This document shows positions 32,494-41,604 of a stretch of DNA of 64,000 nucleotides, one piece after another. The notes under the pieces were generated by a model. That model was not told the DNA's origin. It was given only the letters and a program-made list of their open reading frames with translations, and searched no databases. Each line of letters opens with the position of its first letter. The first letter of the stretch is position 1. The DNA comes from MAG-120531 sp038125995 (GTDB lineage: Bacteria; Bacteroidota; Bacteroidia; Flavobacteriales; Flavobacteriaceae). The translations under genes and the position numbers were made by a program. The stretch spans positions 62,001 to 126,000 of the forward strand of contig JAYPEX010000005.1 of assembly GCA_038125995.1 (NCBI GenBank), read 5' to 3'.

Positions 32494-33372
32494 TTAGTAA
32501 TAAAGCGCAGCGGTTCTCAAATTTAAGAATCGTTGGGCTGCAAAAAAGGTGCTGATCCAAGCAATCAAAATTCCCAGCACAAAAATCCCTCCAATGACGA
32601 TGGTTAAAGTTTTGAAATCTTCTATTAAATGGAGTTCGGGAAGATTGACTTGAACGTAATACAGACAAATTAATAGAGCAACGCTGGCAATAAAAGCTCC
32701 GATGATTCCCAATTTGATATTTTTAAGGATAAAAGGTTTTCTGATAAAGCTTTTTGTTGCTCCAACAAGTTGCATGGTTTTGATGATAAAGCGTTTGGAA
32801 TAGATCGAAAGTCTTATGGAGCTGTTGATCAGTAAAAAAGCGACAAAGCTCATTACAGAACTAATCACTAAGATCCAAAAACTGATTCTTTTGACATTTT
32901 CATTTAACAATTCTACGAGGGGTTGATCATAGGAAACTTCTGAAACCTCAGTAATAGAGGATAGCTCATCTGCAATTAGTTGTATCATTGCAGGGTTGAC
33001 AAAATCTGCTTTCAAACTGAGTTCAAAAGCATCTTGAAGGGGATTGTACCCAATAAAGTCCATAAAATCCTCACCAATATCTTCCGAAAACTCCTTTGCA
33101 GCCTCTTCTTTTGAAATAAAGCGACTCGATTTAGTGTACTCTGCCATGGTGAGCTGCTGTTCTAATTGCTTAATGCCGACCTCAGTGGCAGCTTCTGAAA
33201 GAAAGATATTGATATTGATTTGTTCTTTAAAATGATCACCTAGTCGTTGCGTATTTAATACTAATATGCCTAGAATACCCATCAGAAACAGAACGAGGCT
33301 AATGCTCAGACTGACTGAAAAGTAGGAGGAGATCAACCTGCGTTTTTGGTATTTGTCAAATGCCTTACTCAT
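32494..33372 (-). CDS. ftsX: Cell-division ABC transporter permease FtsX
   Basis: A 292-residue membrane protein with a cytoplasmic N-terminus, one helix, a large periplasmic loop (about 45-165) and three further helices, as in FtsX, which works with FtsE to control cell-wall hydrolases. I chose the ATG at 33372 (MSKAFDKYQKRRLISSYFSV): a -7 element is located 9 bases upstream of it, and an in-frame ATG at 33438 would lie ahead of that promoter. ftsE is not in the window. Confidence 0.93.
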   Translation of the reverse strand: MSKAFDKYQKRRLISSYFSVSLSISLVLFLMGILGILVLNTQRLGDHFKEQININIFLSEAATEVGIKQLEQQLTMAEYTKSSRFISKEEAAKEFSEDIGEDFMDFIGYNPLQDAFELSLKADFVNPAMIQLIADELSSITEVSEVSYDQPLVELLNENVKRISFWILVISSVMSFVAFLLINSSIRLSIYSKRFIIKTMQLVGATKSFIRKPFILKNIKLGIIGAFIASVALLICLYYVQVNLPELHLIEDFKTLTIVIGGIFVLGILIAWISTFFAAQRFLNLRTAALYY

Positions 33373-33380
33373 ATAGTTCT

Positions 33381-33388
33381 CAAAGGTA
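33381..33388 (-). promoter_or_regulatory. -7 element of the ftsX operon
   Basis: CAAAGGTA on the plus strand reads TACCTTTG on the minus strand, an exact TAnnTTTG match. It leaves almost no untranslated leader before the ftsX ATG at 33372. Confidence 0.6.
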
Positions 33389-33491
33389 AATAAAAAGCGG
33401 CAGAAGTAACAGTGTGTATTTAATTGAATCAAATTCAATTGGATTATAGGAAATTAGCTGTACTAAGGCTAGGGGACTGCTTCATTTTTGT

Positions 33492-33499
33492 TATTTTTG
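33492..33499 (+). promoter_or_regulatory. -7 element of the leuS promoter
   Basis: TATTTTTG matches TAnnTTTG 30 bases before the leuS ATG at 33529. It supports that start over the in-frame ATG at 33424. Confidence 0.6.
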
Positions 33500-33528
33500 T
33501 GGCCTCTTCATTAGAGCAAAATACAGTT

Positions 33529-36357
33529 ATGGATTACAATTTCAATCAAATAGAAGCCAAATGGCAGGCTTATTGGTCAAAGAACCAAACCTTTAAAGCG
33601 GTCAACAATTCAGATAAGCCCAAGTATTATGTCTTAGATATGTTTCCTTATCCCTCAGGGGCTGGATTACACGTTGGACACCCATTAGGCTATATCGCAT
33701 CTGATATTTATGCTCGATTTAAGAGACATCAGGGTTATAATGTCTTACATCCAATGGGTTACGATTCCTTTGGACTTCCAGCAGAGCAATATGCTATAAT
33801 GACAGGGACACATCCTTCTCTAACCACTGCTCAGAATATCAAACGATATCGTTCACAATTGGATAAAATTGGGTTTTCTTTTGATTGGAGTAGAGAGGTG
33901 AGAACTTCTAATGAAGATTATTACAAATGGACTCAGTGGATTTTTTCTCAATTGTTCAATTCTTGGTACAATCGAACTTCTGACAAGGCAGAATCTATTC
34001 AGGAACTAATTCAGTTTTTTGAAGCCTCAGGGAATCAAGAGGTGAATGCCGTTTGTGATCCAAATGTGATGGATTTTTCAGCAGAAGATTGGAAGGGATT
34101 TGATCAAAAGCGAAAAGAAGATATTCTGCTTCAATACCGATTGACTTATTTGGCAGAAACGGAGGTGAACTGGTGTCCAGAACTTGGAACCGTTCTGGCT
34201 AATGATGAAATTGTAGGTGGGGTATCGGAACGAGGAGGACATCCTGTAGTTCGAAAAAAGATGTTGCAGTGGAGTATGAGAATCTCTGCCTATGCACAGC
34301 GACTTTTAGATGACTTACAAAAGATCGATTGGCCACAACCCTTAAAAGACACACAGACCAATTGGATTGGACGTTCTACAGGGGCACAGGTCGTTTTTAA
34401 AACGATTCCAAATCAAGAACAATCTCAAGAATTTGACATCGAAGTCTTCACTACAAGACCGGATACCATCTTTGGAGTGAGCTTTATGACATTAGCGCCA
34501 GAACACGAATTGGTTGAAAAATTGACAACAAAAGCTCAGAAGGAGGCTGTTGACGCCTATATAGAGGTAACATCAAAGCGTTCGGAGCGCGACCGTATGG
34601 CTGATGTAAAAACCATCAGTGGAGTGTTTACGGGTTCTTATGTAGCGCATCCATTTACTGGGGAACAAGTGCCTATTTGGATTGGAGATTACGTATTAGC
34701 TGGTTATGGAACAGGAGCTGTTATGGCGGTTCCCTGTGGTGATCAACGCGATTACGATTTTGCAAAGCACTTTGGAATCGATATTCCTAACATTTTTATG
34801 GATGTGGATATCAATGAGCAGGCTTTTGAAGACAAGGCGAATACCAAAATAGATCATTCTGATTTCTTGACGGGTTTAACCCACAAAGAAGCGATGAAAA
34901 AAATAATAGCAGCTATTGAAGAAAAAGGCTGTGGTAAAGCGAAGGTGAACTTTAAACTCAGAGATGCCGTCTTTAGTAGACAGCGCTATTGGGGAGAGCC
35001 TTTTCCAATTTATTATAAGGATGGAATGCCTCAATTGATCGATGCGGTACATCTTCCTATTCAACTTCCAGAAGTTGAAAAATACCTACCTACAGAAACC
35101 GGAGAACCGCCACTAGGGAATGCTTCGGTTTGGGCATGGGATACCCAGGCTAACGAAGTAGTTTCAAACGAGCTGATCGATCACCATACGGTTTATCCAT
35201 TAGAGCTCAATACCATGCCAGGATGGGCTGGAAGTTCCTTCTACTTTAACCGTTATATGGATGCTCATAACGCTGATGAAATCTTCTCCAAAGAGGCGAT
35301 GAATTACTGGCAAGATGTTGATTTGTACATCGGTGGTTCTGAGCATGCTACAGGACATTTACTCTATGCGCGTTTTTGGCAAAAGTTTCTCTACGATAGA
35401 GGAATTGTGACTAAAGATGAATTTGCTAAGAAACTCATCAATCAAGGAATGATAACTGGGACTTCAGCTTTCGTACATAGAATCCCAAACACCAATACCT
35501 TTGTTTCAAAAGGTCTCATCGGTTCTAGAGAATTACAACCGATTCACGTCGATGTATCGATGGTGAATGCTTCAGATGAGTTGAATATTGATGATTTTAA
35601 AGCTTGGAGACCTGAATTTGAAAACGCTTCTTTTGAATTAGAAGACGGATTGATGATTTGTACAAGGGAAGTTGAAAAAATGTCTAAGTCCAAATACAAT
35701 GTCGTAAGCCCTGATGAAATCTGTGAAACTTATGGAGCAGATTCACTTCGACTTTACGAAATGTTTCTTGGACCATTAGAACAATCAAAACCTTGGAACA
35801 CTGCAGGAATCACAGGAACACATGGGTTCTTAAAAAAACTTTGGAAACTTTATTTTGATCAAAGTGGATTAAAAGTAACGAACGAGGAGCCTTCCAAAGA
35901 GGCATTGAAGAGTTTGCACAAGACCATTGGGAAAGTAACAGAAGATATCGATAATTTCTCATTTAACACTTCGGTGTCCACCTTTATGATCTGTGTCAAC
36001 GAGCTCGGTAGTCAAAAGTGTACTTCGAGAGCGATTTTAGAGCCATTGGCAATAATGATTTCTCCTTATGCGCCTCATATTGCAGAAGAATTGTGGGAGC
36101 AAATGGGACATGAGGAGTCGATTGCATTTGCATCGTTTCCAAAATTTGAATCGAAGTATGTTGTTGAAAATGAAAAAGAGTATCCAATTTCCTTTAACGG
36201 AAAGATGCGTTTTACCTTTTCATTACCACTGGACTTGTCGAAAGAGGAGATCGAAAAGAGAGTGTTAGAACATCCAAAAACTCAAGAACAATTAGCAGGC
36301 CGTACTCCTAAGAAAGTAATTGTTGTTCCTGGTAAAATTGTCAACATCGTCGGTTAA
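33529..36357 (+). CDS. leuS: Leucyl-tRNA synthetase
   Basis: A 942-residue class I aminoacyl-tRNA synthetase. HVGH (the HIGH motif, in YPSGAGLHVGHPLGY) is near residue 50 and the KMSKS loop (EKMSKSKYNVV) near 720; the CP1 editing domain (FTTRPDTIFGVSFM) lies between. I chose ATG 33529 (MDYNFNQIEAKWQ), the normal LeuRS opening; the 35 extra residues in front show no match. It overlaps the SemiSWEET gene by one base. Confidence 0.97.
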   Translation: MDYNFNQIEAKWQAYWSKNQTFKAVNNSDKPKYYVLDMFPYPSGAGLHVGHPLGYIASDIYARFKRHQGYNVLHPMGYDSFGLPAEQYAIMTGTHPSLTTAQNIKRYRSQLDKIGFSFDWSREVRTSNEDYYKWTQWIFSQLFNSWYNRTSDKAESIQELIQFFEASGNQEVNAVCDPNVMDFSAEDWKGFDQKRKEDILLQYRLTYLAETEVNWCPELGTVLANDEIVGGVSERGGHPVVRKKMLQWSMRISAYAQRLLDDLQKIDWPQPLKDTQTNWIGRSTGAQVVFKTIPNQEQSQEFDIEVFTTRPDTIFGVSFMTLAPEHELVEKLTTKAQKEAVDAYIEVTSKRSERDRMADVKTISGVFTGSYVAHPFTGEQVPIWIGDYVLAGYGTGAVMAVPCGDQRDYDFAKHFGIDIPNIFMDVDINEQAFEDKANTKIDHSDFLTGLTHKEAMKKIIAAIEEKGCGKAKVNFKLRDAVFSRQRYWGEPFPIYYKDGMPQLIDAVHLPIQLPEVEKYLPTETGEPPLGNASVWAWDTQANEVVSNELIDHHTVYPLELNTMPGWAGSSFYFNRYMDAHNADEIFSKEAMNYWQDVDLYIGGSEHATGHLLYARFWQKFLYDRGIVTKDEFAKKLINQGMITGTSAFVHRIPNTNTFVSKGLIGSRELQPIHVDVSMVNASDELNIDDFKAWRPEFENASFELEDGLMICTREVEKMSKSKYNVVSPDEICETYGADSLRLYEMFLGPLEQSKPWNTAGITGTHGFLKKLWKLYFDQSGLKVTNEEPSKEALKSLHKTIGKVTEDIDNFSFNTSVSTFMICVNELGSQKCTSRAILEPLAIMISPYAPHIAEELWEQMGHEESIAFASFPKFESKYVVENEKEYPISFNGKMRFTFSLPLDLSKEEIEKRVLEHPKTQEQLAGRTPKKVIVVPGKIVNIVG

Positions 36358-36611
36358 TGGATCCATTTGAACTCATAGGGTATGCTGCAGCTACTCTAGC
36401 CACTCTGGCTTTTGTACCACAGGTGGTTAAATCGTATAGAGATAAATCGACCAAGGATATTTCACTTGTGATGTATTTAGTGTTCTTTACAGGAGTGGTT
36501 CTTTGGCTCATCTATGGAATTCATTTAGAATCGATGCCGATGATTGTTGCCAATACGATTACTGCGCTCTTGGCACTTTCAATCATCATTCTAAAGATCA
36601 AACACAAATAA
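36357..36611 (+). CDS. SemiSWEET family sugar transporter
   Basis: An 84-residue protein of three membrane helices with the PQ-loop motif (LAFVPQVVKSYRDKSTKDIS, 18-37). SemiSWEETs form dimers that move sugars along their gradient. The ATG overlaps the leuS stop by one base (TAATG), so it is translated with leuS. The physiological sugar is unknown. Confidence 0.9.
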   Translation: MDPFELIGYAAATLATLAFVPQVVKSYRDKSTKDISLVMYLVFFTGVVLWLIYGIHLESMPMIVANTITALLALSIIILKIKHK

Positions 36612-36672
36612 GACAGCTTGTCAGTTAGCTGCTAAAGTCTGTTAATTTTTTAGATTGAATCTGATTTGGTTC

Positions 36673-36680
36673 TATTTTTG
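36673..36680 (+). promoter_or_regulatory. -7 element of the zinc peptidase promoter
   Basis: TATTTTTG matches TAnnTTTG 31 bases before the start at 36712. Confidence 0.55.
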
Positions 36681-36711
36681 TTATAGAGTTTCTATCTAAA
36701 ATATTAAAACT

Positions 36712-37401
36712 ATGATGACCTATTATATTCTCATTGGACTGATAGCGCTTGTATCAATGTCAGTGAGCAGTAAATTAAAACGAAAATTTAAAGAGTACTC
36801 TCAATTGCATCTTTCGAATGGTATGAGTGGTGCAGAAGTTGCTGAAAAAATGCTTCACGACCACGGGATCTATGATGTTCGAGTGATATCTACACCTGGT
36901 CGTTTAACAGATCATTACAATCCAAAAGATAAGACGGTTAATCTTTCTGAAGCGGTATACGCTCAAAGAAACGCTGCTGCTGCAGCTGTTGCTGCTCACG
37001 AATGTGGACATGCGGTTCAACATTCACAGGCTTATTCATGGCTACAAATGCGTTCTCAAATGGTGCCGATCGTACAGGTAGCTTCTGGTTTATCTCAGTG
37101 GGTGATTATGGGAGGATTGATCTTATCGGCTACTTCTGCTCTTGGATCGAGTCTTATGCTTATGGGAATTATGCTCTATGGAATTGTCACTGCTTTTACG
37201 CTTGTGACCCTGCCAGTAGAATACGATGCGAGTAATCGCGCCATCAAATGGATGGAAGCAAAGCATATTGTGAACCAACAGGAGTTAGCTGGTGCTAAAG
37301 ACTCCTTAAAATGGGCAGCGAGAACCTATTTGGTAGCTGCTATTGGAGCCTTGGCAACTTTGGCCTATTTCGTGCTTCGATTCTTAGGATCTAGAGACTA
37401 A
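36712..37401 (+). CDS. Membrane zinc metallopeptidase, YugP family
   Basis: A 229-residue membrane protein with an N-terminal helix, a cytoplasmic segment holding HECGH (near 97-101, in VAAHECGHAVQHSQAY) and three later helices. A possible third ligand is the Glu in PVEYDASNRA. This is the YugP/DUF neutral zinc metallopeptidase group, whose substrates are not known; membrane-protein quality control is a common guess. Transcribed alone, converging on lrp. Confidence 0.87.
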   Translation: MMTYYILIGLIALVSMSVSSKLKRKFKEYSQLHLSNGMSGAEVAEKMLHDHGIYDVRVISTPGRLTDHYNPKDKTVNLSEAVYAQRNAAAAAVAAHECGHAVQHSQAYSWLQMRSQMVPIVQVASGLSQWVIMGGLILSATSALGSSLMLMGIMLYGIVTAFTLVTLPVEYDASNRAIKWMEAKHIVNQQELAGAKDSLKWAARTYLVAAIGALATLAYFVLRFLGSRD

Positions 37402-37402
37402 T

Positions 37403-37873
37403 CTACAGTTGAATTTGTCGATCGATTTGTTGATCTAGGGAGATAAAGGTCTCCGTTCTAGAGACCCCTTCGATTTGCTGAATTCTATTGTTGAGTAAAT
37501 CCATTAAATGGGCGTTGTCTCTACAGAGAACTTTGATTAAAATAGACCAGTTTCCCGTGGTATAGTGACATTCCAAGACTTCTGGAATATCCTTTAGCGC
37601 TTTGATCGCTTTGGGATTGCTCATGGCTTTTTCAAGGAAAATCCCTACATAGGCCATCGTGTTATACCCAACAACCTTGGGGTCTACGATAAATTTAGAT
37701 CCCTTAATAATTCCAGAGGCTTCTAATTTTCTAAGTCGTTGGTGAATAGCAGCTCCAGAGATACCGATATGTCTTGCGATTTCTAAGATCGGTTTTCTGG
37801 CATCTTCCATTAAAAATCTTAGGATTTCCTTGTCAATACCATCTAAAGTTAACGTATTGTTTGTGAAGTTCAT
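37403..37873 (-). CDS. Lrp/AsnC family transcription regulator
   Basis: A 156-residue regulator with an N-terminal winged helix (LDGIDKEILRFLMEDARKP, then ISGAAIHQRLRKLEASGIIKG) and a C-terminal ligand-binding RAM domain (CHYTTGNWSILIKVLCRDN). The gene follows saccharopine dehydrogenase on the same strand with 38 bases between, and has its own -7 element there. It may respond to lysine or another amino acid and control its neighbour; that is inference. Confidence 0.9.
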   Translation of the reverse strand: MNFTNNTLTLDGIDKEILRFLMEDARKPILEIARHIGISGAAIHQRLRKLEASGIIKGSKFIVDPKVVGYNTMAYVGIFLEKAMSNPKAIKALKDIPEVLECHYTTGNWSILIKVLCRDNAHLMDLLNNRIQQIEGVSRTETFISLDQQIDRQIQL

Positions 37874-37893
37874 TATTTGATTTCAATTTGCAA

Positions 37894-37901
37894 CAAATAT
37901 A
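37894..37901 (-). promoter_or_regulatory. -7 element of the lrp-family gene
   Basis: CAAATATA on the plus strand reads TATATTTG on the minus strand. A TTG (CAA at 37920-37922) lies 18 bases further upstream as a -33 box, close to the usual spacing. Confidence 0.6.
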
Positions 37902-37911
37902 CAAAATAAGA

Positions 37912-39285
37912 TTACAGTCCAATAACTTCTGGATTGTAGCCTAAGTAATCGCATTCGCTTTCTTTAAAGTGAATTCCGTATTCGTTCAATTCTTTTAATA
38001 CGATTTGGTAGATGTCTTTGTGAATGGGTATTTGAATTCCCTTGAGCTTAAAATTATTGTTGAGCATTTGAATCGCTGCAATTCCAAGAGGAAGTCCTAC
38101 TGTTTTAGCCATGGCAGTATAGCGGTGATCGGATCCGATGACTCCCATGGAAGCATCGATTTGTTTGTATTCTCCATGGAGCTCATATCCAAACTGATGA
38201 TACATCACGATCATGTCTTTATCGCTCTCTTTGAGGCTCCATTTTTTGCTAAGAATTTCTTGGAGTATTTGAGCGGGTGTTCCATTATCGACTTCGATAA
38301 AACAATCGTCTTTAAACAAATCGAGATCAATGAGTTTGTCCCATACAATATCGTCTTGATCGATCTTGAGATAATGTCTGAGTTTGAGTTCAACTGTATT
38401 GGTAGGAGAATAGGGAAGAAACATATTGGTAAATGCTCGATAGCTCATTCCTTTTGAATTCGATATCTGATAGCTGTCATCGGTAATTCCCAATTCTACA
38501 AGCAAATTCCAAGCTCTTGAAAAGCCAACCCTTCGAATGGTCCCTCTATAAAGAGTTCTAATATCGTCTAATTCATAGGCAGATTGATATTTTAGAGAAT
38601 CTCTATTGGCATAGGCCTCAAATTTCCCAAAACCTTCAATATCTAAAAATTCAGTTCTTCTAAAAAGTTTTTGATAAGGGATGTATTTATAGGTTCCTTC
38701 GTGAAGAAATTTAGCGGCACCACCTTGACCCGCAACGACCACATTTCTTGGGTTCCATGTAAATTTGTAATTCCAGAGATTGTCATCACTTTGGGGTGCA
38801 ACTAGCCCTCCGGTAAAGGATTCAAAAAGCAACATCTTTCCACCCTGACTCTTGATGCGATCAATTACTTGTTTGGCACTCATATGGTCAATTCCAGGAT
38901 CGACCCCCATTTCAAAGATAAAGAGCAGTTCTTTTGCTGCAATTTCAGATTCCATTGCTTTGATCTCATCACTGACATAAGATGCGGTAAGCATTTGAAC
39001 TCCAGAGTCGATACAATCTCTTGCGACTAAATGATGGAAAAGTGCTGGTAGCATAGAGATGACAAGGTTCATGGATGCTATCCATTTGGATCGCTGCTGA
39101 TCATCCAACATATTGGCTTTGTGAAGCACTAAATTTGCATGATTCTCATACTTTGGATCGAGTTGATCTAAAGACTGGTCTGCTATATGTAGCTGAATCC
39201 CTTCTTCATTGCTTTTATCCAAAAGATAGGCGATAAGATAACTCGTTGATTTTCCTGCTCCAATTAAACCGATTTTTCGACGCAT
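37912..39285 (-). CDS. Saccharopine dehydrogenase family protein
   Basis: A 457-residue NAD(P)-binding enzyme. The N-terminal Rossmann motif is KIGLIGAGKSTSYLIAYLL (4-22); the C-terminal saccharopine-dehydrogenase domain follows from about 130 (FEMGVDPGIDHMSAKQVIDR). The enzyme links lysine and 2-oxoglutarate through saccharopine in lysine breakdown or synthesis. No lysine-ketoglutarate reductase gene is next to it. The Lrp-type gene downstream and a palindrome at 39323 suggest amino-acid control. Confidence 0.87.
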   Translation of the reverse strand: MRRKIGLIGAGKSTSYLIAYLLDKSNEEGIQLHIADQSLDQLDPKYENHANLVLHKANMLDDQQRSKWIASMNLVISMLPALFHHLVARDCIDSGVQMLTASYVSDEIKAMESEIAAKELLFIFEMGVDPGIDHMSAKQVIDRIKSQGGKMLLFESFTGGLVAPQSDDNLWNYKFTWNPRNVVVAGQGGAAKFLHEGTYKYIPYQKLFRRTEFLDIEGFGKFEAYANRDSLKYQSAYELDDIRTLYRGTIRRVGFSRAWNLLVELGITDDSYQISNSKGMSYRAFTNMFLPYSPTNTVELKLRHYLKIDQDDIVWDKLIDLDLFKDDCFIEVDNGTPAQILQEILSKKWSLKESDKDMIVMYHQFGYELHGEYKQIDASMGVIGSDHRYTAMAKTVGLPLGIAAIQMLNNNFKLKGIQIPIHKDIYQIVLKELNEYGIHFKESECDYLGYNPEVIGL

Positions 39286-39322
39286 CTGTTTTTTATATTG
39301 TAAATTTGATGTATAGATTAAG

Positions 39323-39340
39323 ATATGTACTTTTACATAT
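39323..39340. promoter_or_regulatory. Palindrome between saccharopine dehydrogenase and DUF423
   Basis: ATATGTA and TACATAT are perfect 7-base arms with a 4-base spacer (CTTT), midway between two divergent genes. It is a candidate operator, perhaps for the Lrp-type regulator encoded at 37403. The region is very AT-rich, so chance is possible. Confidence 0.4.
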
Positions 39341-39364
39341 ATAACTATAAATATATAAAAAGTT

Positions 39365-39748
39365 ATGAATAAAACAATTTTAACAACGGCTTTTCTATTG
39401 GGATTTACAGCTGTCGGCTTAGGTGCTTTTGGGGCTCACGCTCTAGATGAAGTGCTCGAATTTAAGGCTTTAGAGTCATTTAAAACGGCAGTCTATTACC
39501 AGATGATTCACAGTGTTGTGCTTCTAATTATAGGGAGTGACAATCGATTAGATATCAAAGAGCAACAACAGTTGTTTTATTTGTTTTTAGGGGGCATTTT
39601 ATTGTTCTCAGGATCCATTTATGTCTACCACTTATTTCCACTTTTGGGAATCGATTTAAATTTTGTGGTATACCTAACTCCAATAGGAGGAATTCTGTTT
39701 TTAGTAGGGTGGATTTTGGCAGCCATTTACACTTTTAAAAAGTCCTAA
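39365..39748 (+). CDS. DUF423 family membrane protein
   Basis: A 127-residue protein with four membrane helices. The front GFTAVGLGAFGAHALDEVLE and the later FKTAVYYQMIHSVVLLIIG are the DUF423 signatures. The molecular function is unknown. It is a single gene between the saccharopine dehydrogenase and pckA. Confidence 0.88.
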   Translation: MNKTILTTAFLLGFTAVGLGAFGAHALDEVLEFKALESFKTAVYYQMIHSVVLLIIGSDNRLDIKEQQQLFYLFLGGILLFSGSIYVYHLFPLLGIDLNFVVYLTPIGGILFLVGWILAAIYTFKKS

Positions 39749-39756
39749 TTTTTCAA

Positions 39757-39772
39757 TATGATATAAATCATA
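39757..39772 (+). promoter_or_regulatory. CRP/FNR-like palindrome before pckA
   Basis: TATGAT and ATCATA are perfect 6-base arms with a 4-base spacer (ATAA), close to the TTGAT-N4-ATCAA layout of FNR-type sites. Its centre is about 40 bases before the transcription start predicted from the -7-like TATCTTTA at 39794-39801, the position of class II activators. Confidence 0.45.
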
Positions 39773-39848
39773 GCGCTTCATTTTTTCTGGCTGTATCTTT
39801 ATCAAATCATTTAGTAAGATCTTTTTTTAGCACATTAAATAAATCATT

Positions 39849-41483
39849 ATGAGTATTACAAGAGAACCAAAACTTACAGTTTCTTTAAGGTCCATAGGGA
39901 TCACTAGTGATAGTATTCATTATCAAGATACCCCAGATCAATTAACTGAGGATGCGATAAAAAAGGATATGGGTTTTATTTCAAGTACAGGAGCCCTTAC
40001 AATTCATACAGGTAAGTTTACAGGTCGTTCTCCATTAGATCGATTTATTGTAAAAGATCACACGACTAAAGATAAAGTTTGGTGGGGTGATATCAATATT
40101 CCATTTAGCGCTGCTAAATTTGATGCGCTTTACGACAAAGTAGCACACTACTTATCTGATTGTGAAATCTATGTTAGAGACGCATATGCCTGTGCTGATG
40201 AAAAGTATCAAATGCCTTTAAGAGTGGTCACTGAATATCCATGGTCAAATATGTTTGCCTACAATATGTTTATCCGTCCAACAGCAAAAGAATTAGAGCA
40301 TTTAAATCCAGAATGGACCGTTTTGAATGCACCTGGATTTTTGGCAGACCCTGCAGTTGACGGAACTAGACAAGAAAATTTTGCGATCATCAACTTTACC
40401 AAAAAGAAAATTATCATTGGAGGAACTGCTTATACAGGTGAGATCAAAAAAGGTATTTTCTCTGTGTTGAACTTTGTGCTTCCAGTATATCAAGAGGTGC
40501 TTCCAATGCACTGTTCAGCTAACGTTGGAGAGGCTGGAGATACCTCTATTTTCTTTGGATTATCTGGTACCGGAAAAACAACTCTTTCTGCTGATGCTTC
40601 TAGAAAGCTCATCGGTGATGATGAGCACGGTTGGACTAAAGAAAACAATGTTTTCAATTTTGAAGGTGGTTGTTATGCAAAAGTTATTGATTTATCTGCT
40701 GAAAAAGAACCTGAAATATTTGGAGCTATTAAAAAAGGAGCTATTCTAGAAAATGTCATCGCAGATGAAAATGGAGTGATAGATTATACAGATAGCAGTA
40801 TTACACAAAATACACGTGTGAGTTATCCAATTGATTTTATTCCAAATATTCAAGTTCCTTCCATCGCTTCAAATCCAAAAAATATCTTCTTCTTAACAGC
40901 AGATGCTTTTGGTGTATTGCCTCCAATATCTAAGTTAAATGCCGCTCAAGCAGCCTATCACTTTATTTCTGGATATACTGCAAAAGTTGCAGGAACTGAG
41001 GCCGGTGTTATAGAACCTCAGCCTTCATTTTCAGCTTGTTTTGGAGCACCATTTATGCCGCTTCACCCTGCAAAATACGCAGAAATGTTATCCGAAAAAA
41101 TGACTGCTGCAGGTGTAGATGTATGGTTGGTCAATACGGGATGGACTGGAGGTCCCTACGGAGTTGGTTCACGTATGAAACTCGAATATACAAGAGCGAT
41201 GATCAATGCTGCGATGCGAGGTGATTTAGGTCCATATGATTACGATCACTATCACATCCATTCTGTGTTTGGTACTGCTCAACCAAGATCATGTCCAGGA
41301 GTACCTGATGAAATTTTAAGCCCAAGAAAATCATGGTTAGGTGATGCGGGATCTTATTACGATGCTGCATTTAAATTGGCGCATGCCTTTAAAGACAACT
41401 TTAAGAAATTCGAGGCGGACACTTCTGAAGAAATTAGAAGAGGTGGACCTGTTCGATATTCAAGAAAGACGACAATGTTGTAG
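39849..41483 (+). CDS. pckA: Phosphoenolpyruvate carboxykinase (ATP)
   Basis: A 544-residue cytosolic enzyme that makes phosphoenolpyruvate and CO2 from oxaloacetate and ATP, the first step of gluconeogenesis. The kinase P-loop is GLSGTGKTTLSADA (near 238), with metal and substrate motifs HCSANVGEAGDTSIFFGLS just before and IGDDEHGW after. The length is standard. It is a single-gene unit with a terminator after it and a palindrome before it. Confidence 0.97.
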   Translation: MSITREPKLTVSLRSIGITSDSIHYQDTPDQLTEDAIKKDMGFISSTGALTIHTGKFTGRSPLDRFIVKDHTTKDKVWWGDINIPFSAAKFDALYDKVAHYLSDCEIYVRDAYACADEKYQMPLRVVTEYPWSNMFAYNMFIRPTAKELEHLNPEWTVLNAPGFLADPAVDGTRQENFAIINFTKKKIIIGGTAYTGEIKKGIFSVLNFVLPVYQEVLPMHCSANVGEAGDTSIFFGLSGTGKTTLSADASRKLIGDDEHGWTKENNVFNFEGGCYAKVIDLSAEKEPEIFGAIKKGAILENVIADENGVIDYTDSSITQNTRVSYPIDFIPNIQVPSIASNPKNIFFLTADAFGVLPPISKLNAAQAAYHFISGYTAKVAGTEAGVIEPQPSFSACFGAPFMPLHPAKYAEMLSEKMTAAGVDVWLVNTGWTGGPYGVGSRMKLEYTRAMINAAMRGDLGPYDYDHYHIHSVFGTAQPRSCPGVPDEILSPRKSWLGDAGSYYDAAFKLAHAFKDNFKKFEADTSEEIRRGGPVRYSRKTTML

Positions 41484-41520
41484 TGTGACGTATTAGTGTT
41501 TTAGTTCATAGTTAATGAAA

Positions 41521-41552
41521 AAGACCAGCTGTGGAGCTGGCCTTGTTTTTTT
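41521..41552 (+). terminator. Terminator of pckA
   Basis: CCAGCT and AGCTGG pair around GTGG, followed a few bases later by seven T. It lies 37 bases after the pckA stop. Confidence 0.75.
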
Positions 41553-41604
41553 GAACTAAAAAAGGGCTTAAAAAGGCCTTTCATATGGGATGATCAATCG
41601 ACTG

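Noticed and set aside
33373..33438. Upstream in-frame start for ftsX that would add 22 residues
   Set aside because: The minus-strand -7 element at 33381-33388 lies inside it; FtsX begins well at 33372.
33424..33528. Upstream in-frame start for leuS that would add 35 residues
   Set aside because: A -7 element at 33492-33499 lies inside it and the normal LeuRS N-terminus begins at 33529.
41558..41581. Possible second terminator (AAAGGGC...GGCCTTT) between pckA and hemD
   Set aside because: The stem has a mismatch and no run of T follows on the plus strand; the hairpin at 41521-41552 already explains termination of pckA.
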